A stretch of DNA of 64,000 nucleotides from Lachnospiraceae bacterium (GCA_015056815.1 SVFN01000018.1:1-64000); one strand, 5' to 3'; numbered from the stretch's first letter, positions 1 through 9,032 are shown. Numbers and translations are program-made. Notes: generated by a model from the letters alone, not told the origin.

Positions 1-32
1 GTATTCAATTGTCAAGGAACAAATATTTAGTA

Positions 33-64
33 GCCAGTTGGGAGGTTATAACCCGACTTTTGGC
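33..64. other. Stem-loop of unknown role
   Basis: The arms GCCA (33-36) plus GTTGGG (37-42) can pair with CCCGAC (52-57) and TGGC (61-64) around a 9-nt loop, with a few unpaired T residues on the right arm. There is no U-tract, so it is not an obvious terminator. The upstream gene lies outside the window, so it cannot be assigned as a leader or a trailer. Nothing else is recognised in 1-210. Confidence 0.3.
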
Positions 65-210
65 GACCTAATCATAGAATAGTTTGCATAAAATATTATT
101 TGATACAGCACGAGGAAACTTCTGGCGCAGAAGGAAAATATGTGGTAGAATCTTAAAAAATTTGTTGAATGAGCAGAAAACATTTATTTTGACAGAAAAG
201 AGGATGGAAC

Positions 211-1560
211 ATGAAGGGAAGATCAATGGTAGAAGGTACACCATGGAAACACATTTTAAAATTTGCCCTGCCGGTACTGGCAGGATCGCTTTTGCAGCAG
301 CTCTATAATACAGTGGATACGATCATTGTAGGTAATTTTTCGGGAGAAGATGCTCTCTCCGCAGTCGGGACGACGGGTAGCTTTTCCTTTTTGTTTCTGG
401 CGCTGGCAATCGGACTGTCTGCCGGCAACGGAGTGGTGGTGGCACAGCATTACGGTGCGAAAAACGAGAAGGCAGTCAGGGAAAACGCCGCTACCGGTAT
501 CCTGCTGTTAATGGGTGTGGGACTGATTTCGACCTTACTTGGAATTCTGGTCTCAAGACCGGCTTATACCTATCTGGTAAATGTGCCGGATGGTTTTCTG
601 GAGCTGACGATCACATATTTCAGACTATATGCGCTGGGATTGGTATTTCAATTCGGTTATAATATTTTTTCTTCCGTTTTGAGGGCAGTGGGAGACAGCG
701 CTGCGACCTTGTACTTTCTGTTGATCGCGTCAGTGCTGAATATCGGTCTGGATCTTTTGTTTGTGGCGGGTTTTCACTGGGGCGTGGCGGGTGCCGCGAT
801 CGCAACGGACATTTCACAGGCGGTTTCCTTCGTGGCAGCGTATCTATATATGACAAAAAAATATCCAATCTTTCGATTTCGGATTTCGGATTATAAGTGG
901 CACGCGGAATATGCGGCAAAGACGGTAGTGGTCGGCTTTCCCATTGCACTGCAGCTGATCATCGTTTCGTTCGGACTGACCTTTATCCAGAGGGCTGTCA
1001 ATGGATTCGGGCAGGCAATGACGGCGTCTTTTACCGTGGGACAGAGGATCGAGATGTATCTGAATCTTCCCTGTAATGCATTTCAGACGACGCTTGCGAC
1101 TTATGTAGGACAGAATATCGGTGCGGGGAGGATCGACAGAGTAAAGTCCGGTGTGAGACAGACACTTATCATTTCGCTGACCATGACACTAATTATCTCG
1201 GCACTGGTCTGGTTTTTTGCGGCAGATATCATTACTCTGTTCTCCATTAGCGAAGAAGCAACGGTATATTGTCTGGCGCACCTTCATACGGTGGCGCTGA
1301 TCAACGTGGTTTTGTCTATGTATATTCCGTTATTTGGAGTGTTTCAGGGGGCCGGGCACAGCAGTTTTCCGACTCTGGTTGCCACTTGTGCGCTCGGTGT
1401 CAGAGTGATCGTGACGTATCTGTTCCGTTATAGCCCTGTATTCGGATACAGCATCATCTGGTGGAACGGGCTGTTCGGGTTCGGACTGGGATTTGTGATC
1501 TCGTGGGGATACTATCTGAGCGGGAAGTGGCGTAATAATGCTTCTCTGACCGGCGTATAA
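211..1560 (+). CDS. MATE family efflux transporter
   Basis: A 449-residue polytopic membrane protein. Residues 10-60 (FALPVLAGSLLQQLYNTVDT) carry the typical MATE start, followed by about 12 hydrophobic segments in two homologous halves. MATE proteins export cationic drugs or metabolites against a Na+ or H+ gradient, and length and layout match the family. The ATG at 211 is used because a purine-rich ribosome site (agagga) lies just upstream. An overlapping frame from 84 is a shadow. The gene is probably a single transcription unit, because the next gene has its own promoter. The substrate cannot be told from sequence. Confidence 0.93.
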   Translation: MKGRSMVEGTPWKHILKFALPVLAGSLLQQLYNTVDTIIVGNFSGEDALSAVGTTGSFSFLFLALAIGLSAGNGVVVAQHYGAKNEKAVRENAATGILLLMGVGLISTLLGILVSRPAYTYLVNVPDGFLELTITYFRLYALGLVFQFGYNIFSSVLRAVGDSAATLYFLLIASVLNIGLDLLFVAGFHWGVAGAAIATDISQAVSFVAAYLYMTKKYPIFRFRISDYKWHAEYAAKTVVVGFPIALQLIIVSFGLTFIQRAVNGFGQAMTASFTVGQRIEMYLNLPCNAFQTTLATYVGQNIGAGRIDRVKSGVRQTLIISLTMTLIISALVWFFAADIITLFSISEEATVYCLAHLHTVALINVVLSMYIPLFGVFQGAGHSSFPTLVATCALGVRVIVTYLFRYSPVFGYSIIWWNGLFGFGLGFVISWGYYLSGKWRNNASLTGV

Positions 1561-1577
1561 TTTTATTTGAAATGATA

Positions 1578-1620
1578 TTGACAAAAAGCAATTACGGTAT
1601 TACTATTTACTTAGTAATAC
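1578..1620 (+). promoter_or_regulatory. padR promoter with overlapping operator palindrome
   Basis: TTGACA (1578-1583) and TACTAT (1601-1606) are separated by exactly 17 bp. A perfect 9-bp inverted repeat, GTATTACTA (1597-1605) and TAGTAATAC (1612-1620) with a 6-bp spacer, covers the -10 box and the start-site region. PadR-family repressors commonly bind such A/T-rich dyads at their own promoters, so this is the likely autoregulatory operator of the padR gene at 1649. The repeat is seen directly; the binding is inferred. Confidence 0.8.
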
Positions 1621-1648
1621 AAAGTATATTGAATGGAAAAGAAAATCT

Positions 1649-1996
1649 ATGAGCGATAAATATGAGAGACAACTGAAAAAGGGTGTCCTTGATATGCTGG
1701 TTTTAAAACTTCTGAAGGATCAGCCCAAATATGGTTATCAGATCATAAGTGAATTAAAGGAAAAAAGCGGTGCGGCTTTTGTGCTGAAGGACGGGACATT
1801 GTATCCGATCCTGTACCGTCTGGAGGATGATGGACTTGTAGCGGCCAGATGGAGCAGTGCAGAGGGGCGGCAGGTTCCGCGCAAGTACTATGAGATTACC
1901 GAAAAGGGCAGTACAGAGCTGACACAGATCTATCGCACCTGGAAAGGGATCGAGGAAGGAATCGATAAGATCATGGAGGATAGGGAAAATGAATGA
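1649..1996 (+). CDS. PadR family transcriptional regulator
   Basis: A 115-residue protein with the PadR winged-helix core: an N-terminal part (LKKGVLDMLVLKLLKDQPKY), the recognition region near residues 48-60 (LKDGTLYPILYRLEDDGL), a wing with PRKYYEITEKG, and a short C-terminal dimerisation helix. The compact, subfamily-2-like form typically lacks a large effector domain. It overlaps the next gene by 8 nt, so the two are translationally coupled. A PadR gene followed by a HAAS/DUF1700 membrane protein is a recurring Firmicutes pair. The preceding palindrome suggests self-repression. The inducer is unknown. Confidence 0.93.
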   Translation: MSDKYERQLKKGVLDMLVLKLLKDQPKYGYQIISELKEKSGAAFVLKDGTLYPILYRLEDDGLVAARWSSAEGRQVPRKYYEITEKGSTELTQIYRTWKGIEEGIDKIMEDRENE

Positions 1997-2636
1997 GAAG
2001 GCATATATCCATGCAGTTTTAAAGAAGATCAGATGCAGCCGGAAAAGAAAAGAGGAGATCAGAAAGCAGATGGAGGCTGATATTTCTTTCCGTCTGTCTC
2101 AGGGAGAGTCCGTACAGGAAATCATCGCCGATATGGGTTCGCCGGAAGAAATTGCAACGGATTTCAATGAGAATCTGTCGCAGGCTGAGAAAAGAGCATT
2201 TTCAAGAGGGCGTATCATTAAGATTATTATGACCGTTGCATTTGTATTGGCTATTCTCATTTTGCTGTTATATCTGACTATGCCCAAATCGTCCGATCTG
2301 CAAAAAAGTCAGTATTTTGAAGCTGACAGGGTAGAGCAGAAGATGAAAGAGACCATCGGACTTGTCGAGAAAGAGGATACGGCCGGTTTGCAGGAGATGG
2401 CCACAACCCAAATGGCGGAGGTATTTGAAACGCAGAGCATTGCGCAGATAAAATCCCAGATCGCAGAGGAATGGGGTGCACAGGAAGGGACCGGAAAGGT
2501 TTATCTGACAGAGATCGTCAGCGGGGGCGCGCATTATGCGGTCGGCGAGGTGACGGTAAACTATGAGAAGGTAACAGTGACATATCGTCTGAGCTTTGAT
2601 ACAGATATGAAACTGGCTGGTTTATATGTGCGCTAG
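1989..2636 (+). CDS. HAAS/DUF1700-type membrane protein with DUF3887-like C-terminus
   Basis: A 215-residue protein. Residues 1-65 form a helical HAAS-like module, typical of partners of PadR regulators, including the (GSPEEIATDFNENL) segment. One transmembrane helix lies at about 77-95 (IMTVAFVLAILILLLYL). The remaining roughly 115 residues are extracytoplasmic and resemble DUF3887, a small alpha/beta fold (VEKEDTAGLQEMATTQMAEVF, then VTVTYRLSFDTDMKLAGLYV). The start overlaps padR. The pair probably forms a signal-responsive unit linking the membrane to PadR control. The domain assignment is by recognition, and the biochemical function is unknown. Confidence 0.75.
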   Translation: MNEKAYIHAVLKKIRCSRKRKEEIRKQMEADISFRLSQGESVQEIIADMGSPEEIATDFNENLSQAEKRAFSRGRIIKIIMTVAFVLAILILLLYLTMPKSSDLQKSQYFEADRVEQKMKETIGLVEKEDTAGLQEMATTQMAEVFETQSIAQIKSQIAEEWGAQEGTGKVYLTEIVSGGAHYAVGEVTVNYEKVTVTYRLSFDTDMKLAGLYVR

Positions 2637-2643
2637 TTTTTGG

Positions 2644-2684
2644 AATACGGGCTTTAAACAGATACCCGGAAAATAGTTCCGGTA
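2644..2684 (+). repeat. Divergent copy of intergenic stem-loop repeat (family A)
   Basis: It contains a TACGGGCTTTAAACAG block like the joint between copies at other loci, followed by a stem with TACCCGGAA (2663-2671) and TTCCGGTA (2677-2684) carrying one bulged C. It sits between the HAAS gene and the membrane-protein gene at 2757 in the same orientation as the copies at 13089, 18328 and 32381. The family assignment is tentative because only the joint and stem are shared. Confidence 0.5.
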
Positions 2685-2756
2685 ACGCGCTCTGAGCGAG
2701 TGTGGGGAGCATAACCTGTGAGATGCGTCTGAGCGGACAGGACGGAGGTAAGAAGG

Positions 2757-3161
2757 ATGCAATTAAAGAAAAGCTACAAAGGATTTGTGATATGGATGGT
2801 CGTATATATGCTGGCGAATACTCTTATTGTTTTTCTTCCGATCAAGGATACGGCGCTTCTTTTAAGGTTTACACTCGGCATCAATGCTTTGGGAATACTG
2901 ATTCTGACCGTTCTCATATATCTGACGGAAAAGATTTTCTGGTATTCCGGAATGGACTATGAGACAGCACTTAAAGCGGGGAGTCAGGCAAGAAAACGCT
3001 ATGCTTTCCGTCACGTGAGGATATTTGGTGTTTTTACCGCGGTATATCTACTGTTTTCGCTTATCATGCAGCTTTTTCAGATGTCCATGTGGGCAGACAT
3101 CACGGTTTTTACGGTAGGGATCACGGTTGCTGCATTTAGTACGATAAGGATCAGACTATGA
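2757..3161 (+). CDS. Small four-helix membrane protein, unknown function
   Basis: A 134-residue protein with four predicted transmembrane segments (about 9-27, 36-55, 85-105 and 110-128) and a short cytoplasmic stretch between helices 2 and 3 (KIFWYSGMDYETALKAGSQARKRYAF). I do not recognise a family. The ATG at 2757 follows a ribosome site (ggagg near 2743). It is followed by a strong terminator and may be co-transcribed with the PadR/HAAS pair, although 120 bp with a repeat copy lie between. Confidence 0.7.
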   Translation: MQLKKSYKGFVIWMVVYMLANTLIVFLPIKDTALLLRFTLGINALGILILTVLIYLTEKIFWYSGMDYETALKAGSQARKRYAFRHVRIFGVFTAVYLLFSLIMQLFQMSMWADITVFTVGITVAAFSTIRIRL

Positions 3162-3187
3162 GTTTTTGGAGCACAAGGATAAAAATT

Positions 3188-3215
3188 GCTGAGCGTCGAA
3201 GCGCTCAGCTTTTTT
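3188..3215 (+). terminator. Rho-independent terminator
   Basis: A perfect 8-bp stem GCTGAGCG (3188-3195) / CGCTCAGC (3202-3209) with a 6-nt loop, followed by six T residues. It ends the transcript of the membrane-protein gene at 2757-3161. In 3216-3370 I see only a 6-bp inverted repeat (CGTCCG/CGGACG) and no convincing gene. Confidence 0.92.
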
Positions 3216-3374
3216 GTGCGATAAGACCGTCCGGCGGGTGATGTGTATGCAGGAATACCTATATGATGTCGGACGAGGTAATCGGATAGGGACTGTATCC
3301 TTCTGTTCAATAAATGTAAAAGGAGAAAAATCGTGACAAAATACGGGAAAAATAAGTGACATGAATCGAAAAAC

Positions 3375-3403
3375 TTGTTATGGACATTAATTTGCGCTAT
3401 AAT
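3375..3403 (+). promoter_or_regulatory. Sigma-A type promoter for the 3454 gene
   Basis: TTGTTA (3375-3380), a 17-bp spacer and a perfect TATAAT (3398-3403). The predicted start site is near 3410, giving a leader of about 44 nt with a purine-rich ribosome site (ggaaagg) before the ATG at 3454. Confidence 0.75.
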
Positions 3404-3453
3404 ATTCGTATTAGTCTGAAACAGAAAAGGCGGGGAAAGGAAGGAAAAGAGAA

Positions 3454-3744
3454 ATGGGTGGCTGTTGTGTTGTTGTACTCATGATGTTTTTGATCCCGAT
3501 CGCGTTGCTGGTGCTTTTTCTTTTGCTGGGGACAATCGGGGCGTCCTTGATTGGAATTGTGATTTCGACAGTTTTACTGATCATCGGCAGTAAAAAGGGA
3601 TTATTTGCAAAATATTCCGTATCCGAGGTGAAATGGCAACGGATTGCGGCAAAAGTCATTAAGATCGTACTGATCATCATGCTGGTGGCTTCCGTGGCCG
3701 GATTGATCGGGGGAAGCGTACTGCTTATGAAATTCTGGAAATAA
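3454..3744 (+). CDS. Small hydrophobic membrane protein, unknown function
   Basis: A 96-residue protein with a strongly hydrophobic N-terminal part (about 4-50, two helices) and a further helix near 68-92, separated by a charged loop (SKKGLFAKYSVSEVKWQRIAAK). It has two adjacent cysteines near the N-terminus (GGCC). No family is recognised. It has its own consensus promoter and a short hairpin terminator, so it looks like a genuine monocistronic gene rather than a chance frame. Confidence 0.65.
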   Translation: MGGCCVVVLMMFLIPIALLVLFLLLGTIGASLIGIVISTVLLIIGSKKGLFAKYSVSEVKWQRIAAKVIKIVLIIMLVASVAGLIGGSVLLMKFWK

Positions 3745-3765
3745 GGTCTGAGGAGACCGTTTTTA
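3745..3765 (+). terminator. Short hairpin terminator
   Basis: A 5-bp stem GGTCT (3745-3749) / AGACC (3754-3758) followed by GTTTTTA. The stem is short, so termination is probably partial and the GGDEF gene at 3795 may be read through. Confidence 0.5.
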
Positions 3766-3794
3766 TCCTGAAAAACGGAGGGAATGTTGGGATT

Positions 3795-5438
3795 ATGTAT
3801 TATGCGAGTTTTGGCGTATTGTCACTGATACTTCATCATATCATAAATTTGGAGATTTTCCGGAAGTGCAGGAGAGGAGAGGGGACGGAGGCAACGATCT
3901 GCTACCGTAATTTTCTGTCGGGAGTAATGATATACTATACCTCTGATATTTTATGGGGAATTTTGTATGAATGGGATATGATCCCGCTGGTCTATGCGGA
4001 TACGGTGCTTTATTTTGTTTCGATGGTGTTATCGGTATTCTTATGGACACGGTTTGTGATTGTGTATCTGGATCGAAAGGGTACATTCGGAAAAATACTC
4101 ACTGCTGCCGGGTGTCTGATCTTTGGATATCAGATTCTGAATCTTGCCATTAATTTTTTCCACCCGATCGTGTTTTCTTTTAATGCAAATGATGAATATG
4201 TGCCGATGACGGCCAGATTTATCACACTGGTCATGCAGGTGTTATTGTATCTGGTGACTTCGGTTTATACGCTGGTTGTTTCGGCAAAAACAGAAGGGAA
4301 AGAAAAAATACATAACAGGGCGGTAGGTGTCTCAGGGGTTGTGATGGCCTTTTTCATTATTCTTCAGACTCTGTTTCCGTTACTTCCGTTTTATGCGGTC
4401 GGCTGTCTGATTGGCACCTGTCTGGTACATACTTTTGTGGCAGAGGATGAAAGAATGGAACATGCCCGTAAGCTTGGGGATGTAATGCGGCAGGCAGAGT
4501 GTGTGAATCAGAGAATGGAAGAGGTTCAGAAGAAAAGGGTCACTTTCGGAAAGATTGCCGAAAGCCTTGCTCTGAATTATGATGTGATTTTTTATGTAAA
4601 TACGCAGGACTGCAGCTATACAGGTTATTCGGCAAACAGTATCTATGGTGGTCTGGAGGTAAAAACAGGTGGTGAGGATTTCTTTGCGGATTCCAGAAAT
4701 GATCTGAGGGATGCTCTGCATCCGCAGGATAGAGAGCACACATTAGCGGTTCTTGACAGAGACTACCTGCTTGCGAGTCTGGAAAAGAGGAGACAGTTCA
4801 GCATTGACTATCGACTGTGTGTAGGTGATAAAGCACAATACACCAGACTTATAGCCAGAAAAGTAAAAGATGCCTCTCATTTTATTATCTGTGTAGAAAA
4901 CATTGATGAAGAAGTGCGCAAGGAAAAAGAACACCTTCGTGCATTGAATACCGAAAAGGAGCTTGCAAGAAGAGACGAGCTTACAGGCACAAAGAATAAA
5001 AATGCCTATACGGAGTATGAACGCCTGATTCAGGAGAAGATAGATAAAGGTGAAGAAAAAATATCCTTTGCAATCGCAATCTGCGATATTAATGATCTGA
5101 AAAAGATCAATGATACCAGAGGACACAAGGCGGGAGATGATTATATTAAAGCTGCGGCAAAGCTTTTGTGCGGTATATTTGCTCACAGTCCCGTATTCAG
5201 GATCGGCGGCGATGAATTTCTGATCTTTATGCAAAATGATGATTATACTGCAAGAAAGGAATTGTTTGCGAAGCTGGAACAACAGGTCGATAAGAACCGC
5301 ATCGAGGAGACCGGACCGGTCATCGCATCCGGAATGGCGGAATATGAACCGACAATCGATCGCAGAGTGTCGTCGGTATTTGAAAGGGCAGATAACCTGA
5401 TGTACGATAATAAAAGACAGCTAAAGGCGGTAAAGTGA
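3795..5438 (+). CDS. Membrane-bound GGDEF diguanylate cyclase
   Basis: A 547-residue protein. The N-terminal 220 residues hold about six to seven transmembrane helices, a sensor-like membrane region. A linker with a coiled-coil-like stretch (about 220-255) leads to a PAS-like middle domain. The C-terminal GGDEF domain starts at RRDELTGTKNKNAY, with the signature IGGDEF (GG at residues 471-472) intact. An active GGDEF makes cyclic di-GMP from two GTP. I see no RxxD inhibitory site five residues before the signature, so product inhibition may be absent. No EAL or HD-GYP gene is nearby. The sensed signal is unknown. Confidence 0.9.
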   Translation: MYYASFGVLSLILHHIINLEIFRKCRRGEGTEATICYRNFLSGVMIYYTSDILWGILYEWDMIPLVYADTVLYFVSMVLSVFLWTRFVIVYLDRKGTFGKILTAAGCLIFGYQILNLAINFFHPIVFSFNANDEYVPMTARFITLVMQVLLYLVTSVYTLVVSAKTEGKEKIHNRAVGVSGVVMAFFIILQTLFPLLPFYAVGCLIGTCLVHTFVAEDERMEHARKLGDVMRQAECVNQRMEEVQKKRVTFGKIAESLALNYDVIFYVNTQDCSYTGYSANSIYGGLEVKTGGEDFFADSRNDLRDALHPQDREHTLAVLDRDYLLASLEKRRQFSIDYRLCVGDKAQYTRLIARKVKDASHFIICVENIDEEVRKEKEHLRALNTEKELARRDELTGTKNKNAYTEYERLIQEKIDKGEEKISFAIAICDINDLKKINDTRGHKAGDDYIKAAAKLLCGIFAHSPVFRIGGDEFLIFMQNDDYTARKELFAKLEQQVDKNRIEETGPVIASGMAEYEPTIDRRVSSVFERADNLMYDNKRQLKAVK

Positions 5439-5481
5439 CCGGCAGACAACGAACTGTTGGTTACCGAAGGAGGATGAACAG

Positions 5482-6246
5482 ATGAATATTGCGATCGTAA
5501 CCGGAGCATCTTCGGGGATGGGAAAAGAATTTGTAAGACAACTGGATGAGATTGCGAATCTGGATGAAATCTTTCTGATCGCACGCAGCCAGAAGAAACT
5601 GGATGCGTGCGATTTTGATACAAGGGCATACAAAAGGTTGACAGCGCTTGATCTGACTCTGGATTCTTCTTATGAGTATCTGCGGACACTGTTTGAAATC
5701 GAAAAGCCGTGTATCCGGATGTTAGTCAATTGCGCCGGATTCGGGCTGACCGGCACGGTCGAAGAATTGTCCGGACAGAAACAGGCGGAAATGGTCGATC
5801 TAAACTGCAAGGCACTGACGAAGCTGACGGCTTTGTGTCTGCCCTATATGAAGGAAGGAAGCCGCATCATACAGATGGCTTCTGCGGGTGCATTTCTGCC
5901 ACAGCCCGGTTTTGCGGTCTATGCCGCCTCCAAATCCTATGTACTTTCATTTGGAAGAGCACTGTATGCAGAGCTGTATCCGCAACACATTTATGTGACA
6001 ACGGTCTGCCCGGGACCGGTGGATACGCCGTTTTTTGAGGTGTCATCCAAAGACGGTGCACCTGTGGGGATCAAAAAATACTTTATGGCAAAACCGGAAA
6101 AAGTCGTGAAGCATGCACTGAAAGCCTCCGTCATGAAAAAAGAGCTTGCGATCTATGGTGTTTCCATGAAAGGACTCTATGTGCTTTCCCGTCTGCCGCT
6201 TACAAAGATTTATGGTAAAATATGGCAACGTGGCAAAAAGAGGTAA
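5482..6246 (+). CDS. SDR family NAD(P)-dependent oxidoreductase
   Basis: A 254-residue classical short-chain dehydrogenase. The cofactor glycine motif TGASSGMG is at residues 7-14, the structural NCAGFG motif follows beta-4, a catalytic serine lies near MASAGAF, and Tyr147-Lys151 (YAASK) completes the active site. The PG motif (CPGPVDTPF) is present. The C-terminal tail (about 220-254) is basic and resembles the DltE/YqjQ-like SDR group. The strong ribosome site gaaggagg supports the ATG at 5482. The substrate is not predictable. Confidence 0.9.
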   Translation: MNIAIVTGASSGMGKEFVRQLDEIANLDEIFLIARSQKKLDACDFDTRAYKRLTALDLTLDSSYEYLRTLFEIEKPCIRMLVNCAGFGLTGTVEELSGQKQAEMVDLNCKALTKLTALCLPYMKEGSRIIQMASAGAFLPQPGFAVYAASKSYVLSFGRALYAELYPQHIYVTTVCPGPVDTPFFEVSSKDGAPVGIKKYFMAKPEKVVKHALKASVMKKELAIYGVSMKGLYVLSRLPLTKIYGKIWQRGKKR

Positions 6247-6357
6247 CCAAAGGATACTTTTATGAGAAAGGAAAACATGTTAATATGGGGAACATACAGA
6301 TCGTTATAAAAAGTGCCGGACAATGAAAGACTCCGTCAGGGCGAAAAGGAGAAGCGT

Positions 6358-8973
6358 ATGAAAGAAAAATGTGCATGGAAGAGACTGATCGGAAAAGCAG
6401 GCGCAATGGTACTGGCGGCGGTATTGACCGTAGAGACTGTACCGATCAGTACGGTGGCAGAGAATGTTATACCGGAAGGGGGAAAGTCAGAACCGTATCG
6501 GCAAAATGCTGCTGTCACAGACGGATTATCTGTTTTGGTCGATAATCCGCAGACAACACCGGAAGGGGAAACCGTATGGGATAAAGTGACTTTTGGCAAC
6601 TATATGCAGAATCCCGTTTATCAGGTGGAGCCGATCAAGTGGAGGATTTTGTCGATCGAGGAGGAGCATGCATTACTGTTAGCAGATAAAGCCCTCGATT
6701 GTATGCCGTATCATGATAAAGAAGAAGCGGTTACCTGGGAAACCTGCAGTCTGCGCAAATGGCTGAACGATACCTCTGTAAACGATACGTTTATCAATAC
6801 TGCATTTACCACAGAGGAACAGGAGGCTCTCGTGGCGACCCGCCTGACAAATGAAGGAAACGGAAAGAACGATGGCGGGAATGACACAACAGACCGGGTA
6901 TGGATCCTTTCTATGAGTGATCTGTTAAATACCGCATATGGGTTTGAAGCAAAATGGAATGCAACCTGTAAGAAAAGAAAAACAATGGCGACAGATTATA
7001 CCATCGGCCGTGGTGCTTTTGTGGGTAAAGGCTATCCGTATGATGTGGGGGTAGTCGAGTACTGGCTTCGCACACCGGGAGACTACTGGGCAACCGATGC
7101 CATGCGTATGTCTGCCGAGGCAAATGAAGCAATATCCGCTAGCACAGTTAATATTGATTCCGTATCAGTCCGTCCGGTCATCTGTGTGGATCTCAATTCC
7201 GCCGGTGTGAAGGATGCGGGCAAGGTAATATCTGACGGCACAGTGATCACACCGGAGACGGAAGGATATCAGGCGGACGGTTTTACAGTACCAAGACAGC
7301 AGGGCAGTGATACAGTCTGGGACTGTGTATATTTTGGCAATTACAAGCAGAGTGGTAATATGGAAAAGAAACCGGTTGAATGGAGAGTGCTGTCGGTCAG
7401 CGGGAATGATGCCTTTCTTCTTGCCGATAAAGCATTGGATTGCCAGAAATTCCATGCTCAAAGAGCCGGTATCACCTGGGAAACCTGTGATCTCAGAAAA
7501 TGGCTGAACGATACGGATGATCCGGATGCTTTTATCAGTCAGGCTTTTACCGAAGAAGAACAAAGAGCGATACTGAAGTCGAAGGAAACCGGGGATAAAG
7601 TCTATCTGCTCTCAGTCGAGGAGGCGACTGATCCGCGTCTGGGTTTTCCGGCGGAGAAAGGGTATGATCATGAGAGTAATAAATGGGCGGCAAACTATAC
7701 ACAGTACGCCAAAAACAGAGGGGCTTCCGGTGCAAATAATGCGGAAAGACTGATCTGCTTATGGTGGCTTCGCTCTACAAAACCGGATTCATATGAACCT
7801 GACAAAAATAAGGCATGGTATGTTGCGGGAAAAGGTATATATGGAACTCAGTACACGGAGCAAAACTATATCGCGGTGCGTCCGGTATTGCATGTCGACC
7901 TGACATCGGCAGCTGTTTCCTACTCCGGTACAGTCTGTTCCAACGGAGAGACCAGGACTGCGGAAGAAGTCATTAACATGAAAGCGGCACGGATGGCAGA
8001 TGCGCTCATCGCATCGATCGGCGAGGTGGATAAGGACAGCGCGCAAAAGATCAAAGCGGCGAGAGCGGCTTATGATCAATTGAGTGCGGAGGCAAAGAAA
8101 CTTGTTACCGGGTATGCAGTTTTAGTGAAAGCCGAAGAAGACTATGCAATGATCGAAGCGAACGAAAAACAGGCAAAAGAGGCAGCAGAGGCAGTTGATG
8201 AACTGATCAGAGCGATCGGTGAAGTGGATAAAGACAGCAAAGATGCGATTGAAGCAGCGCAAAAAGCATATGGCGGACTGAATGATGCAGCGAAAGCGAA
8301 AGTGACGCTCTATGAGACCTTACAACAAGCCGTCGGTGAGTATGCCGCGCTCATGGAGAAAGAACAAAAGGAACTGGAAAAAGCGGAGGCAGTCGATGCA
8401 CTGATCAAGGCGATCGGTGAGGTAACAAAAGACAGTAAAGAACAGATCGAAGCGGCGCAGAAAGCGTATGACAAATTGAGTAATACGGAAAAAGCGAAAG
8501 TGACGCTCTATGAGACTTTACAGAATGCAACAAAACAGTATGCTGCGATCGATACGCAGGAAAATCCACAGGAGAATCCACCGGAAAATCCTTCACAGAA
8601 TGATCCAGGGACTGGCGGAATGACCGAAACGGTATCAGGAGCACAGACAAAGGAGGAACAGAATCCACCGAAAGTAGCTGTAAAAGCGCCGGATCAGGTA
8701 AAGATCAAATCTGCAAAAAGCAGGAAGAAAAATACTGCCGTCGTATCATGGAGAAAGGCAAAAGAGGCGGCCGGCTATGAGGTGCAGTATTCCTTTGACA
8801 AAAAGTTTAAAAAGAGCGTGACAAAAAAGACAGGGAAAATGTCTCTTACGCTCAAAAAACTGAAAAAAGGAAAAAACTGTTATATTCGCGTCAGAGCTTA
8901 CCGAAAAGATACAAACGGACAGAAAGTGTATGGTGAGTGGAGCAAGGCAAAAAAAGTGAAGATCAGAAAATAG
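6358..8973 (+). CDS. Secreted multidomain protein with two DUF6273 domains, helical repeats and Fn3-like domain
   Basis: The frame opens at GTG 6313, but ATG 6358 has the ribosome site (aaaaggag), giving 871 residues. Layout: signal peptide (about 1-36); DUF6273 domain 1 (about 72-281, from VWDKVTFGNY to VRPVICVDLN); DUF6273 domain 2 (about 320-518, VWDCVYFGNY to VRPVLHVDLT); three roughly 65-residue helical repeats (about 538-731, each with AIGEVxKDSxxxIxAAxxAY); a Pro/Asn/Glu-rich linker; and a C-terminal Lys-rich Fn3-like beta domain (about 776-871). There is no LPXTG anchor. It is probably a cell-surface or secreted protein, and its binding partner is unknown. Confidence 0.8.
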   Translation: MKEKCAWKRLIGKAGAMVLAAVLTVETVPISTVAENVIPEGGKSEPYRQNAAVTDGLSVLVDNPQTTPEGETVWDKVTFGNYMQNPVYQVEPIKWRILSIEEEHALLLADKALDCMPYHDKEEAVTWETCSLRKWLNDTSVNDTFINTAFTTEEQEALVATRLTNEGNGKNDGGNDTTDRVWILSMSDLLNTAYGFEAKWNATCKKRKTMATDYTIGRGAFVGKGYPYDVGVVEYWLRTPGDYWATDAMRMSAEANEAISASTVNIDSVSVRPVICVDLNSAGVKDAGKVISDGTVITPETEGYQADGFTVPRQQGSDTVWDCVYFGNYKQSGNMEKKPVEWRVLSVSGNDAFLLADKALDCQKFHAQRAGITWETCDLRKWLNDTDDPDAFISQAFTEEEQRAILKSKETGDKVYLLSVEEATDPRLGFPAEKGYDHESNKWAANYTQYAKNRGASGANNAERLICLWWLRSTKPDSYEPDKNKAWYVAGKGIYGTQYTEQNYIAVRPVLHVDLTSAAVSYSGTVCSNGETRTAEEVINMKAARMADALIASIGEVDKDSAQKIKAARAAYDQLSAEAKKLVTGYAVLVKAEEDYAMIEANEKQAKEAAEAVDELIRAIGEVDKDSKDAIEAAQKAYGGLNDAAKAKVTLYETLQQAVGEYAALMEKEQKELEKAEAVDALIKAIGEVTKDSKEQIEAAQKAYDKLSNTEKAKVTLYETLQNATKQYAAIDTQENPQENPPENPSQNDPGTGGMTETVSGAQTKEEQNPPKVAVKAPDQVKIKSAKSRKKNTAVVSWRKAKEAAGYEVQYSFDKKFKKSVTKKTGKMSLTLKKLKKGKNCYIRVRAYRKDTNGQKVYGEWSKAKKVKIRK

Positions 8974-8996
8974 CGACAAACAAAAATCCGCAAATC

Positions 8997-9032
8997 CCCC
9001 ATTGCAATAAATCACTTGCAATGGGGAATTTT
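8997..9032 (+). terminator. Rho-independent terminator
   Basis: A perfect 11-bp stem CCCCATTGCAA (8997-9007) / TTGCAATGGGG (9016-9026) with an 8-nt loop, then AATTTT. It ends the DUF6273 surface-protein transcript. Confidence 0.85.

Noticed and set aside
84-308. 74-codon frame overlapping the MATE start
   Set aside because: It overlaps the MATE gene by about 100 bp in another frame, has no ribosome site, and its product resembles no protein.
4743-5282. 179-codon open frame on the - strand
   Set aside because: It lies wholly antisense to the well-supported GGDEF gene and has no ribosome site or recognisable domain.
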